This document shows positions 21,890-36,200 of a stretch of DNA of 64,000 nucleotides, in pieces; position 1 is the first letter of the stretch; the number at the start of each line of letters is the position of its first letter. Source of the DNA: Cercospora beticola (lineage: Eukaryota; Ascomycota; Dothideomycetes; Mycosphaerellales; Mycosphaerellaceae); NCBI RefSeq assembly GCF_033473495.1, contig NC_088935.1, forward strand, positions 5,427,690 to 5,491,689. Direction: 5' to 3'. A program made the position numbers and the translations under genes. The notes under the pieces were generated by a model that had not been told where the DNA came from, ran no database searches, and saw only the letters and a list, made by a program, of their open reading frames with translations.

Positions 21890-24800
21890 GTATTATTAAA
21901 GGCCTAGAGCCGATAATTAAGTATAAGCATTCGACCCTTACCTCTCTACTACGTCGTATTACTCGTATACCGGTCCTATATATCTAGGTCCTAGATACCT
22001 TCCCTATTAGGTTATACGGAAGTATAGCTATATATTTTAACTCTACTTCGTCTAGCTAAAGCTTTTACGAGATATAGAATATATAGAGACGAAGTACTAC
22101 TAAACGTCGATAAAAGAGATATAGCCTCGTATTATATATAAAGTTTCTTCTATAGGTACGCTATATCCGATATATATATAAAGTAGCTTAGTAGTAGAGA
22201 TAATAATACCTATAATTTTACTACTAGACTATAATTTCTAGTATAGATATCGAGGAGCTCTATATTTCTACTATAAGTAGAACTATAAAGTAATATAGTA
22301 GGACTATCCTAGACTTAGAACTTCGAGATCTATAATACTTTTATATTCGAATATATTCTAGAGTAAATAATAAGAATAAGTTAGTAGAAAAGAATACGCT
22401 AGTACTAAATATATAGTTAGACTTTATATTCTATAGGACTACTATATAATCTAAAAAGAGCTATTCTAAATACTAATAAGTATAATAGCCTACTAAAAAG
22501 AAAATATTATATTATAGAAGTCTAGTAATTTTAAAGAAAATAACTTAAGATCTACTTACTATCTATAACTTTTAATTACTTAATATATATAAGAACTAGA
22601 TTAAAGAGCGCCTAGTATTCTTATCTAGCTAGGCTAAACTCGGTAGAGTAGTCTATAGTAAGAGATAGGAATAGTACTACTCTAACTAGTAAGAACTATT
22701 AATTCGATAGTAACTTAATAGAAAATATAGAATAGATAGTTACTTATAGTATATTTATATATCTTATATAGTAGAATAGACCTACTTTATATTAGCTCTA
22801 ACTAAGTCTACTTTTAATTCGTTATCGCTTATCTATATAGCTATTCTATAGTCGTTTATAGACTTAAAGTACTATTTATACTATATCTATAAATATACGA
22901 AAGATAGCCTAGCTCTAGAATTTATATTTAAAAAATAAGTCGCCTATAAGCTATTATTATACTAGTAGCTATACTATACGTAAATCGCCTATTAGATAAG
23001 CTTTATTATATAAGAATATAGCTTCTTAAAGTAAAATATCTATAAGGTAATAAGTAAAGATATATAGTCGTAGTATAGAGCTAACTAGTCTATAATAAGT
23101 ATCTAGAATAAAATAGCTATAGTATCTAATAAACTTTCCGAGCCTATAATTTTATTTTATATATTAATAATAGCTAATAGTAGTAAGCTTATACTTACTT
23201 AGTATATAGAGTCTAAGTAGTATTATAGCTACTATCTTTATATTTTTATTATTAGAGTACTATATATTTACTCTATAGATAGGCTAACTAGATTAGAATT
23301 AAAAGGAATTAGTAGAAGTAACTAGAAAGAATCGATAATTATACTAAGTAGCTTTACTAGAACTCTAGTATATATATAGATAAGCTCTATAGTTCTAGTT
23401 AGTATTTACTAGCGAAATAGCTATATCTATAAGTATATTACTAATTTCGTAGGCTCTATTAAAGAAGAGTATAGTCGTTATACTAAATATAATAAGTAGT
23501 AGAATATTCTATACTATATCGAATATATTTATACTCTAAATAATTATAGTCGAGTTATTTAGAAAGTCTATATACTTTCTAGTAACTCTAATAAAAACTT
23601 TATATATAGTAGTTATAAAAGCCTTAGTTATTACTTCGTTAATAGCTATAAGTAATAGTAGTATACTATTAAAAGAGCTAAGTTCTAGTTAGAAATAAAT
23701 ACTATAGCTTATATAAAAGTAATATCTATATATATATTAGATACTCTAGTACTATTAGAAAAGTAGTAAAGATTCTTATATTCTTACTTAAGCTCTAAGT
23801 ATTATATTCTTAGATAATCTCGTTTATAGTATTAAGATATACTACTATAGTATACTTATTTATAGCTAGTATACTTATAGCTAAGCTAAGAAGAAAAGAA
23901 ATATTTAATAGTAAGAATAATATTATAATCGACTTAGAAATACTAGTTATAAATATATAGTCGACTTTTCTATATAGTAGTTCTATATTAATATAGCTAT
24001 AAAGCTCTATATTTATAACTACTTTATTACTAATTATTTCTAGAAGCTTCGTTATAAGTACTTTAAGATTATTACTATATATTTATAGACTAATAATAGG
24101 CTTTAAAGAGCTAGCTTTCCTAAAGAAGTAAAGAATTAGCGAACTTCGAATATATATAGCTTATTTTAAACGTTTAGTAGAAATAACTTTATATTAGAAT
24201 ATTATAAAATTAGAAAGAAATAATATAAGTATTAAGTTAAGTAAAAGTATATAGTAAAAAATACTAAAACTATATATATAATAAAGAAAAGCTCTTTATA
24301 AAGTACTTTATTAAGTATTATATATAGTATTCGAAATCGACTAACTATTTTATATAACTTATATATTACTATAGAAAAGATATTTAACTACTATAAATAT
24401 ATAGTAAATTAGAATATAAGTTATACTTATAAAAGTATTTATACTTTAATATATAAAAGCTTTTAAACTATACTAGAGTACTCTAAGTTATATAGTATAT
24501 ATACTATTTTAAGCTAAGCTTTTCTATACTAAGCTATCTTCGAATATATACTATAAATCTATAGAAGTATTTTAGCTAAAGTTTTTAAAAAATAGATTCT
24601 TTACTTCTTAAATTATATTTAGACTTATAGGTAATCGGCTTATAGTAGTAGAAGTAGCTATTATTAGAAAAGTACTACTCTAGCTATTAGTACTAGTTAT
24701 TAAGAAAATAGTACTTAAGCTACTAGATAATATTATCTAAATAGTAGCTAATAAGCTACTTAATATACTAGAAAATATTATCGAAGAACTATACTTATAT

Positions 24801-27150
24801 TTAGAGTTCTATATAATAGTAGTAATTTAAGTAATAGATATAGTTTATAGAATAGTTTAAGCTTATAAAGCTATTTCTAGAGTAGTAGCTATTATTATAC
24901 TTAATAGAAAAGTTACTTTACTAGCTAGAGGAACTAGTAAAGTTATTATCGATATTTAAGTAATTCTAGATTTCTTACTAGTAATACTTATAGTTCTAGT
25001 CTATATAGTTAATATAGTTATAGTCGTTACTAGTAGACTATATTTTATAACTATAGTATTACTTACTAGCTTAGTATTATTATACTCTATATTATTATAC
25101 TAACTATAGTTTATATTATAGTTATTAGTAATAGCTATACTAGATAGTTACTTCTTATAGAATAGTAGTTATTATTCTAGAACTATATAATTATACTAGA
25201 GTTAGCCTAGAAGCTTTAGCTATATAGAATAGTTCTCTATAGTAAATACTATAGATTATAAAGTAAGAATATAAAGAACTAGTAATCTATAGATACTTTA
25301 TATTCTACTATATAGTTACTTTAAAAGCTAGTTTAGTAGTATTATAATATATTCTTATATATTATAAATAGAGTCTACTAGTATAGAAAGTACTTTACTT
25401 ATAGTATATAGTAGAAATATACTATCTACTAACTAAGTAGTACTATACTTATAGTCTAATAATCGCTAAAAAATTATTTAAGTTATTATTTCTATAGAAT
25501 ATAAATTAAAAGAAAGCTATAGAAGTATACTTTATATAACTTATAGAACTTTATAAATCTATAATTCTAGTATATTTTTAAAGTAGTATTTCTTAACTAT
25601 TACTATATAGATTATTATAATTTAAACTATATTATAATTACTATATATTAAGCTTACTAAACTAAAAGTTTAATACTATCTTTCTACTTAGTTATTATAT
25701 TCTTAATAGTTTAGCTAAATTAGCTTATATATTTACTACTAGCTTTATAGACTCTATAAATATAGACTATAGAAGTAGTACTTTTAACTCTATTTATTTT
25801 AATTACTTTAGAGCTTTAATTAATTAATTAAAGTATTATTAGAGCTATCTATTAGCTATCTTATCTTCTTTAATATATTATACTTCTACTTTTACTTTAG
25901 TAGCTTATTCTTATTTAGTTATATACTAATTAAGCCTTTTACTTACGAAGTTCTATTATATACTTCTATATAGTTATAGGTAGAAATAGATAGCTTCGGC
26001 TATACTAGTAAAGTATAGAATAGCTAGATATCTATATAAATAGAAAGAAAGTAATAAAAAAAAAAAGAAAGTCTAGAAATCTATAGAAGTATATACTAAG
26101 TAAACTCTAACGAATACTATAAACTAGAGCTAGTATAGCTAGAACTAATATAAGATCTAGTACTAAGAGACTAGACTAGAATCTCTAAATAGTAAATTCT
26201 ATTCTAAACTTAGAAGCTAGAGTAGTAACTTAGTACTAAAATAAGCTAAAAAGAAAGAAAAAGTATACTATAATTAAAGCTTTAAAGTAAAGTAAAAAGA
26301 GTAGAGAGAAGTATAAAATAAAGTAGCTAAAACTATAAGAAAAATATTCTAGTCTAGATAGAAAGTAGAATAATAAGCTAAATAAGAGGCTTATAAATCT
26401 ATTAAGAAGTATACTAGAAAGAAAAAAGAATATATTTCTATATACTAGTATATATCTTTAGTACTACTAGGTTAACTACTTATTCTAAGAGATTAAGTAC
26501 TCTATTTATAGAGCCTATTTATAGGTTCTATAGTAGAATTAGATAATAACTAGTAGAACTATAGGAATAGAAATATTTATTTAAAGTCTAGCTTTTTTAA
26601 ATATTTTATAATTAACTCTAAAAGTAGAGTATCTAATAAAAGTAACTCTTATTCTATACTTAAAGCTACTTATAATAGAAGAGCTAGTTTAGAATACTAC
26701 TACTTAATATAATTTCTATAAATATAGGTTATATAACTTAGATACTAAGTAAAGTAGAAAGTTTAAAGTAGAATTTTAATATTAGAGAAAGCTTCTACTA
26801 TAAACTAGTAAGAAAGAGTTAGATATAAGATTAATATAAATACTAGTATAGAAACTAAAACTATATATATAGGCTTAAGTCTCTAAGCTAGTAAATAAAA
26901 GAATTAGACTTCTAAGTACTAATAATATAAGAAATAACTAAGAAGAACTATATTATAAAAGAACTAAACTATTAAGATAATATAAATTATTCTAAAAAGA
27001 ACTAGAAACTATAGAAGTAGTAAGCTATATAGAGCTTACTATAAAATATAAGAATATAAGAAAGTTTTTCTACTAGAGTACTAGTATAAGAGCTTTTCTA
27101 TTTATAAAATATATAGAGTATACTACTTACTCTATTTAAAAGAGATAGAC
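21890..27150. other. Most-decayed RIP block, content not identified
   Basis: This is the oldest-looking part: beyond lacking CA/TG it also has few CG, especially after 24 kb. I translated several stretches reading TAA/TAG as former Gln/Trp but could not assign a family. Lysine- and glutamine-rich stretches around 26,050-26,450 look like charged coiled-coil coding remains. No terminal repeats were recognised. Confidence 0.5.
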
Positions 27151-28600
27151 TAGTATATAAGAATTATCTAATTAAGTCTTTCTAACTTCTACTATTTCTT
27201 TATAATTAATTCCTATATATTAGCTAGTTTTTTAGCTTATTTCTAAGCTTTCTTCTTAGCTTATTCTACTTCTTTATTTAGCTATTATTAAGCTATAAAG
27301 TCCTTAGCTTCCTTTATTTTCTAAAAGCTATATATTATAGTACTATCTATATTTAGTTTATACTAGTTATTAATTAGACTTTTACTTTTAGTTTTATATT
27401 TCTTCTTATTAGTAATAGCCTACTTTAAGCTATTATTTTTAGCTTTAAGTACCTAGTTCTAAGCTTATATAGTAAATAGCTTATTATAGAAACTTTAGAG
27501 TTATTTATAATACTTAAAATTAAATACTTTAAAAAGTATTTATCTAAATATACTATATATAAAGTAAAGGCTTAATTCTAAGTAAGTTAAAGTATAACTT
27601 AAAGCTTTTAAGCTAGTAGTAACTAGCTTTAATTCTAGCTACTATATACTAAATATTATTAATAGATTTAGTAAATAAATACTAGTTTTATTAAAAGAGC
27701 TAAAAATATTCTTTATAGTAAAAGTCTAAGTAAATATAAGCTAAAATAACTTAAGGAAGTTCTATTTTCTTACTATAGATAGCTCTTAGTACTCTATATT
27801 AAACTTATTAAGCTTCTAGCTATATCTAATAAATAAGAGCTTAAGTAATAATATATTTAGTAGCTATAAGTAGTAGGTACTATATAGTAGAAATACTATA
27901 ATTAGAATCTTCTTTTCTAAAGTAAAGTTAATAAACTTTATAGTTATATAAGAGCTATAGCTATCTAGAATTAAAAGCCTCTACTTTAGCTATACTTTAG
28001 CTTTTATATATCTATTAAATACGTTTCTAAGCTATATAAAACTAAAGTTATTATTAGTCTATCTAGTTTTAGAAGTTTATTAGTAAATCTTATAGATCTT
28101 AGAGTTAAAATTCTATATCTAGCTATTTTAAATATAATTTTCTTAAGCTTTATAAATTATTATTAGAGATAGCTATAAACTATTAGTATAAATACTAGCT
28201 AAGATAGTAATCTATTTATAGTTACTAGAGTAAATATTTCTAAGTACTTTCTTTATTTCTAAAGTATATTTTATATAAATATACTTTATTTTATTTATAA
28301 AGCTAATTATAAACTTTTTCTTATTTATATTATATATATTCTTAGACTTAATCTTATATTAAGTAACTTTAGCCTTTAGAAGCTAAAAGTACTAATTAAA
28401 TAACTACTTAGAATTAGCTTTAAAGTATAAATACTCGATTAGTATAAAATACTTAGAAGTAATCTAATTAGGCTATCTTTTTATAAATCTTAGTATCTAG
28501 TTATTTCTAGGTCTATAACTACTAATCTTATATATAAAATTAAGAACTATTAATAGAGTTAGAGATATTCTATAGTAAATATATCTATTAATATATATAA
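27150..28600 (-). mobile_element. RIP-degraded pogo/Fot1-like DDE transposase relic
   Basis: On the minus strand, treating TAA/TAG as former Gln/Trp and allowing CA/TG losses, the frame reads through hallmark motifs of the pogo (Fot1/Tigger) family. Near 27,950-27,990 the codons RLLILDSYSSY correspond to the conserved RLLILDGHGSH that carries the second catalytic Asp. Just after, a TIKFI segment and then FLLYSTYYLQLL (27,861-27,895) match the family's FPPHSTHxLQPL. Further on, a stretch matching AFTxKNIxSSFxKTGIYPLNP is recognisable (about 27,640-27,720). The tail to about 27,150 is Lys/Gln-rich and coiled-coil-like, as in this family. The N-terminal DNA-binding part should lie above 28,600 but meets the repeat-array junction, so the element is probably truncated there. 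Confidence 0.7.
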
Positions 28601-28736
28601 GCTATATTTAGAATCCGAGTAGTAAGACCTTAATACTTAGAGTTTAGTAGGTATAGTACTTTCTCCGGCTCTAGGTAATATCTTACTATATAGTACCTTA
28701 CTACTTAGCTTAATTAGCTATATTAACTCGTCGTAT

Positions 28737-29115
28737 ACTACGCGTTTATACTCGTCGTATATTACTATATATTTATATATTATATATTCGCTTATTATAT
28801 ATTATTATATATTCGCTTATTATATATTTACTTATTATATATTTACTTATTATATATTCGCTCGTTATATATTCGCTTATTATATATTTTATCGTTATAT
28901 ATTTACTTATTATATATCGTCGTATATTCGCTTATTATATATTCGCTTATTATATATTCGCTTATTATATATTCGCTTATTATATATTCGCTTATTATAT
29001 ATTTGCTTATTATATACTACTTATCGTATACTACTTATCGTATACTACTCGTTATATACTACTTATTATATACTACTTATTATATTCTACTTATTATCTA
29101 TTATATATTATATAT
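28737..29115. repeat. Header minisatellite, copy A
   Basis: This is a tandem array of about 15-bp units such as ATTCGCTTATTATAT, passing into 14-15 bp TACTACTTATCGTA-type units at the right side. Variants differ by CG/TA exchange. An open frame here is an artefact of the repeat. Confidence 0.85.
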
Positions 29116-29291
29116 TATATATTACCTACTCTATATAAAACCTCTATATACTATCGGGATACTTTCGCTACTATCGAAGCGGATATTATCTACTTACTAA
29201 GCTCTCTATAAACTAGATATCTTCGCTTTAAAGCCTATCTAAGAATATAGTATTAATTACTATAGTAGACTATATAGATACCTAAGTAAAT

Positions 29292-29323
29292 AACTAGAAA
29301 CTCTATTAGTAGAGTTTATAGTT
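29292..29323. repeat. Dispersed palindrome, copy A no. 1
   Basis: Inverted arms AACTAGAAACTCTA and TAGAGTTTATAGTT (one mismatch) surround a 4-bp loop. It lies between the minisatellite and the 3' end of the dynamin relic. Confidence 0.8.
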
Positions 29324-29599
29324 TTATTCTTATTAAGTCTATTAGTCTACTAACGATAATACGATTAATTTTACTAAAGATAATAATAAAGTAGTTAAGT
29401 AGAGATCTTAGTAAGTTATAGCCTCTAAAGCTAAGAAAGACGAAGAAGTCTATTTTAGAATATTAGATACTAATTATAATATTTTCTACGTCCTCCGATT
29501 TATAATACTAACTAGCTCTACTATAATAGTAGTAACCTACTTATTAGATAAATTATTTATAGCTTTAGAAGAGAAAATATTTTTAGTAAAGTCTCGAAT

Positions 29600-31640
29600 A
29601 AAATAATAATTAACTATCTACTCTATTATATTTATAATAAAAGTAGTATACTTACTCTATAGTTCTATTAGTAAAATATAAGGATATTTTAAGTAGATTA
29701 TATACTTTATAGAGAGCTAAAAGATAGTCTAGAGTATTCTTAGAAATACTATAAATATTATTATTTAAACCGAGATATATACTTAATACTATAATATATA
29801 TATTATAGTCTAAATATAATAAAGTTTCGGTCGTAGTAAGTTCTTTATTAAGCTTATAGTTAGCTAGCTTTATTATATTAGCTAGATATAATAGATTATA
29901 TATAGTATTCGAATAATTCTTATTATCTATAAGCTAATAAAGCTAGCTCTAAGCTAACTCGAAATAGTATTATAGGTCGTTATCTATAGAGTCTAGAATC
30001 TTATTAATAAGATTAAGCGGAGCTATTATATAAATAACCTCCTTTATAAAGCTAGTATAAGCGCTTTCGACTTAGATAATATACTATTCGGCTAGCCTCT
30101 TCTATAGCTTAGATTACTTATAGAAAGTATTCTAAACTAGTAGTATACTTAGTATTCTAGGAAGTTTAGAGCTATATATATACTTATATAGCTTTATAAT
30201 CTAATTAATAGCTTCCTTATAATCTATATTACTCTTTCTCTTTTTAATACTATTAGCTTTACTCTAGTTATATTTACTTAAAGTATCTATACTAGAAGTA
30301 ACTCTATTCTAGATAAAGTAGTACTTATATCTAAATACTCTAATCTAGATAGTAAAGTAGTTCTAGAGGTTAGTAATAACTATAGAAAAATATTTTAGTT
30401 TAATTTCCGAAGTACTTATAATATTTAAGTAAAAGAACTTATTATAGAAGTTTCTAGCTACTATATTATATATAATATTAAAACTCTTAAAGCTAATATC
30501 TCTAAGGATCTTTTACTATTAATTAGGATCTATATACTTACTTCTAAGCTCTTATAGCTTATCTATAGTCTTCCTAAGTAGTTTCGTAATCTTATTTTAT
30601 AGTTTAGGAAAGTCGCGCTTATATTACTCGACTCTTAATCTAAATACTTAATTATAAAGAGTAGTAATCTCTTTTCTATTAAAAAGAATACTCTTCTAGT
30701 AACTAGAGCTAGTAAAAATCTACTCTTAATAGTAGTATAGCTTAAAGTCTTTCTTACTACTAGTAATAGGCTAGTTTATAACTATATACTAGCTAAGCTA
30801 AAGTAAAATACTTTTATTTATAAAGAGGTCGAAATATAATTACTTTTACTTCGAACTCGATATTAGTCTATCTAGCTTTATAATAATTCCGAAAGTACGA
30901 GCTCCTATTAGATTATACTAGTAGTAGATTATTAAGATCTTATATATAGCTAGATCGATAGTAGTAGATATTACTATAAGAATAATTATATAATTATTAG
31001 TAAGGATCTTAGTATATAGATCTCTAATAAACTTAAAGTCGTCTTTAGTATAAATATCTATAGTTATATAGATTAGGCCTAGTAAATTAAGTAGTAAGAA
31101 ATAACTATACGTCGGGCCTATAATCTTAACGTATAGTCTATATACTAAAAAAGTATTATAGCTATCGTCTAATTTCTTTAAGCCTATCTATAAGATTACT
31201 TTATCGATTAGTTACTAGAAGTTTTTAAAATCTATAAGCTCCTTATCGAACTTAATAAGCTTCTTATATTCTACTAGAGTACTCTTTAAGCTAGGTATAA
31301 TTTTAACTATAACTAATTTAAAATCTATATTATATAAAGTAATCTAAGTAGCGAATTTTATATAAATATTCTTAGCTTATAGAAATAGGACTTAAGTTAG
31401 TCTAGTAAGTAGTAAACTCTTACTAGCTAACTAATTACTATATACGATAATCTCTAGTAGCTTTAGTAGATCTTCTAAGCTATAGATCTAAAGCTCGTTT
31501 ATAACTTTAAAGCTTTTATATATATCTTTACTTTAAAGTCTATCTAGAAAGATAGTATCGATTACTATAGCTAATTTATTATTAGCCTCTTCTTTATAAG
31601 CGCTATACGTCTTACTATATACTATTTAAGTAAGGCTAGA
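29600..31640 (-). pseudogene. Dynamin-family GTPase relic, copy A
   Basis: Read on the minus strand with TAA/TAG taken as former Gln/Trp, one frame stays open over about 2 kb and shows the dynamin signature in order. There is a P-loop (VYSNQLASKS, ancestral form GxQxAGKS) at about 31,411-31,445. The G3 region is at about 31,075-31,100 (LNLLGLI, for LDLPGLI). Then come a stretch like NNRxIILAVxPTTxDLA and GARTxGIIxKxDRL with the G4 TKxD position near 30,871-30,885. A stalk follows, with YKRDFPKLQNKITKLLRKT, then LPRILSILLVQNTFYKQSK, and an end region with LALYKV...IE like the GTPase effector domain. About 680 codons is normal for fungal dynamins. It points away from the helicase. It cannot make protein now. 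Confidence 0.8.
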
Positions 31641-31993
31641 TAACGTTATACGTACTACTAGATTATATATTACTATATTAGTAGATAAGAAGCTAAAGAA
31701 GAGTTACTTTAGAGTTAAAATAAACTATAATCGATAGGTTATTAAAGAAATTCGAGTAGATATAAGTAGTAGAAGCTATTTTATATACTAGGTAGTTAGC
31801 TATAATAAAGTAAGTAAACTATTATTAAGTAAAGCTTTTAGTTTTACTAGCCTACTATACTTCTTATATAATAGATAATAGTCTATATTATATAGCTTCT
31901 CTTTCTTATATTTCTTACTTACTTTACTACTATCTTTTATATTCTCTAGTAATTAGTAAGCTATCTACTCGAAGTATATTTATATAGTTAAAC

Positions 31994-32025
31994 GACTAGA
32001 AACTCTAATAATAGAGTTTATAGTC
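31994..32025. repeat. Dispersed palindrome, copy A no. 2, between dynamin and helicase relics
   Basis: GACTAGAAACTC and GAGTTTATAGTC arms surround an AT-rich centre. It sits in the interval between the two divergent relics. Confidence 0.75.
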
Positions 32026-33240
32026 TTACTATAACTAAATCTATCTATCTAAAGTATAGATAGTTATATCGCCTAAATATAATACCTATTTATCGATATC
32101 CTCTATATCTAGATCTACTACTCTTAGACTATAGTTATAGTATATATCTCTAGCCTCTAAGGCTCTTTATATAGTTATAAGTATCTTATATATTATAGCG
32201 CTACTATATTAAATAGCTCTAGTTACTACTTTACTTTCTATATTATCTCGGTCGCTCTTATCGATACTAGATATCTACTCTTATATTACTATATAGCGCC
32301 TCTTCGTATTACCTCTCTTTTATACTTTAGTTTATATAGTAGGTAATTAGGTTATAGGTATAATCTATATAGCCTATAACGCTTTTAATTCTAGCCGATT
32401 CTCTTCTAAGTCTAGAAAGAATACTTCTACTATTTAGTAGTCTTCTATACTCTCGGTCCTTATATTTAGTAAAGCGATATCTAAATTAATAATATATTTT
32501 AACTTTAGTACTCTACTATAATTCTATTATTACTAAACTAGATCTAGTTTTTAGGACTAAGTATATATCTAACTAGCCTCTATCTCTTCGAGTATATACT
32601 TTTACTTATAATTTACTATAATCTAGAATAGTAGTCGCTTTAGCGCTATAGCTAGCGAGTTATACTTTAGTCTATTCTCTAGTCGAAGTTTATTAAACTA
32701 GTTCTCTCTCTATACTTTCTCGATAATCTATAGGCTATCTCTTTATATAGTATCTATAGATTTATCTATCCTAATATTAACCTATATAATTATATTCTAG
32801 TCTATATTCTCTAGCTATATCTTACTTATATATATCTCTAGATTCTTATATATTTTCTAAATCTAGTATATCTCTATATACTACTATAGAAGTACTATCT
32901 ATAAGCCTACGTTTTCGCTATAGTCGGCGAGTAATTTAAGTACTTCTTAGATAATATCTACTAGTATCTAGCTTCGTTATAGGTTCTAAATATATTCTAA
33001 TATAGATAGTTCTTTAGTATTAAAGTATAGCTAGGAGAGTTAGTAGTTTACTTTATTATTAGATATAACGTCTAGTCGACTCGGAATATTATAGCTAGTT
33101 ATAGTATTAAATTACTCTATCTATAAGTATATTATATTCTAGTCTATATTAGTCTATAGATATACTATTACTCTTAATAGATATTCTCGACGACGCGATT
33201 ATAGTATACTAGTAAAGTAGGACGTATTATACTTAGAGAC

Positions 33241-36200
33241 TTATATTAGGTATCGAGCTATAATTAGTTAGTATATCGATATATTATTCTAGCGTTTATA
33301 GTATAATATCTCTTTCTAAGAAATAGATATTATTCTATTACTATAATATAACCTAGACCTACTCTACTATTATTTCGATATAATATATATATAAATAACT
33401 TAGTTAAGCTATTTAATCGAATCTTCGAGTAGTATATATATAATACTATTCTCGTCTATTAGAAATATACTTATACTATACTTTCTATAATAGTTTCGAT
33501 ATATCTTTATAAGAACTACTCGAGTATTATAGTATCTAAGCGAAAGACTCTTAGCGAAATAGTAAACGTAATACTCTAGTTAGCTCGGTAGGTCGAGAAT
33601 ATTAATTAGCTTACTCTAATAGCTAAACTAATACTTATAATTCGAGTTATAACTAGCTTTACTTATTTAGTAGTTAATAAATAGAGTCGAGAATATAGCT
33701 ACTTTAGTAGTATCTAGAAGATAATAGATATCTATTTATATATCTATTATTAGTAGAAGAGTATATAGAGTAGAGATAGTATAAAGTAGATATAGGAAAA
33801 GTATACTTCTAGGAAGCCTTATTAGTATAGTATATAGTATTAAGAGTAGTTTAGAGTAGCGCTCTAGAAGAAATATATCGAGATTAGTTATAGAAGTTAT
33901 ATACCTATACTTCGAGTAACTACTTCTACTTTAGTTATAGTATTTATAGAAGTAGAGATTAGATTACTTAAAGCTATAGACGAACTCGTTAATATAAGTA
34001 ATACTATTATTAGTTCGGATAGTAATTATATATCGTTATTAGTACTATAAGTATATCGGTTAATAATTAATATCTACTTTACTTAGCTATTAAAAGCCGA
34101 TATCTCTTCTACTATAATACTCTCTTCTAAAGATAGTAATACTATCCTCGAAGCTCTTATTATATATACGCTCGACGTAGTAACTATAGCGTATAAGGTT
34201 ACTATAATCTAGAAAGGTATTTTATAGCTATATATAATAGAGCTTAGTACGTTTAGTAGTATTAAGTTCTAGCGTATTCTTTTCTATCTAGAACTAAGTA
34301 ACGCTACTTACTATAAATACTTCTATATACTCTAGTAACTAGTATATTATTATAGTCGAGTCGCTATAGTACTAGATCTATACTTTAATACTAGATATAA
34401 TCCTTAGTATAGATTTATAGTATAGTATAGCTATATATAGTAGAATACTATATTATCTCTATTAGATAAGAATAGCGCTCTTTATAATAATACTAGACTC
34501 GAAGCTATAGAGTTATACTATACTATTATTTTATTTATCTTATCTCTCGCTATATAGGAAATACTATACTATCTATTCTAGTTGCTTCTTATTAGTTTCG
34601 TAGCTATATTTAGTATTACTTCGGAGACTAGTACTTAGATAGAAGCTCGTAACTATAGTAGTACGCTAGATAGACTAGTTTAGACTATATAAGTTCTAAT
34701 CTATTAGAATATAGTAAAAGTAGCTAGTAATAGACTAGCCGGTATATTATATAAACTTCGAGAGCGTTATATATATATACTTAATATAGCTAGGTAGAAT
34801 ACTATATTAGAGATACTATATTAGAGAAGCTACTTAATATAAGTTAGTAGAGAGGTAGTAGCCTAGTATTATATAATATAGAACGATAACTATACTACTT
34901 TTATATATACTAGTATAGAGTATTAGATAAGCTATTTCTAGACTCTTATAAAAAGCGAATTCTAGAAGTATTTATAGCTACTCTATAACGAACTTTTAAT
35001 AGGTATAGTATATATATAGCTATAGCCTATATATTTATATAATATAGATACGAATTTATAGCCTAGATTTAGCTTTATAAAATATACTACTAATTTTCCT
35101 TTACTTACTAGTATAAGTAAGCTTATACTAAGTAAGATTATATTAGTTTCTACTATAGCTAATATATTCCTTTATAATATAGAAAAGATAATACTCTACT
35201 AGTAGTATACTATACTATATTTATATAAGATAAGTACCTAGGCCTTCTTATAGAGTATAGCTATCCTATTATATATTACTAGTAGATAGCTAGTATAATA
35301 AACCGAATTCTTATATATAACGTAGTATAATACTAATATAAACCGAAATATTTCTTTTATAAATAGTCGAGTTATAATATATTTATACTATTATAAAAGC
35401 TAGATAATTACTAGATACTCGAAGTATAATATCTATTTCGTTCCTTCTATACTAGTATATCTACTTATCGACTATATTATATATATTCTTTCTATATATT
35501 AGAAGATACTATAGAAGCTATTTCTAGAACGTAAGCTATCTCCTTATTTATTTAAGTTTTATAGAGAACTATAGAATAGTAAAAGCTTCTTATATTTCTT
35601 AGAAGCTATCTCTACTTAGTACTATATTCCTATACTAAAGATTACTAACTAGTAATAGCTTATAGTTACTATTATAAAGTTCCTCTTAGCTATAAATATA
35701 ATCTATTTCGATATATCTACTAACGTTAATAATAACTAAGGATATAATACTAATAGTAATACGTTCGCTCTTACTATATAGTATAACTATATAATCTTTA
35801 TAGTTAATTATTTATATACTAATTAAACTAAAGCTACTAATATTTAGAATAGACTAATTAGTATAGGTCGATAGGCGTCTAAAATCTAGTATATATTATA
35901 GAGTATAGATTAGTTATTCGAGTAGAGTATAAGTAACGATCGTTACTCTATTAATACTAAGACTTAATCTAATATAGTCTAGTAGTTAAAAGCTTATTAT
36001 AGATATAGGTATATTATATCTAGTAGTAATACTCTTCTAGACGTTAGTCGGAAGCTTACTAGCTAGTATAACTTCGGATAGCGATTCTAATATTAGCTAT
36101 AAGTACTCGAGGCTATTACGTCTAGCTACGAGGAGATAGTTATAATTATAGCAACTAGAGTAAAGAAGTTACTCTTCTTTATACTTTTTTACTTTCTCTC

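Noticed and set aside
22420..23700. Possible Ty1/copia polyprotein remnant
   Set aside because: Some stretches looked faintly like a copia C-terminus, but no catalytic motif or long terminal repeats could be found.
28737..29115. CRISPR-like or centromere satellite interpretation of the 15-bp arrays
   Set aside because: Units are contiguous without spacers, in a eukaryotic subtelomere. It is a minisatellite.
29003..29200. Short open frame rich in Tyr and Leu
   Set aside because: Same minisatellite artefact in copy A, running into the adjacent unique header sequence.
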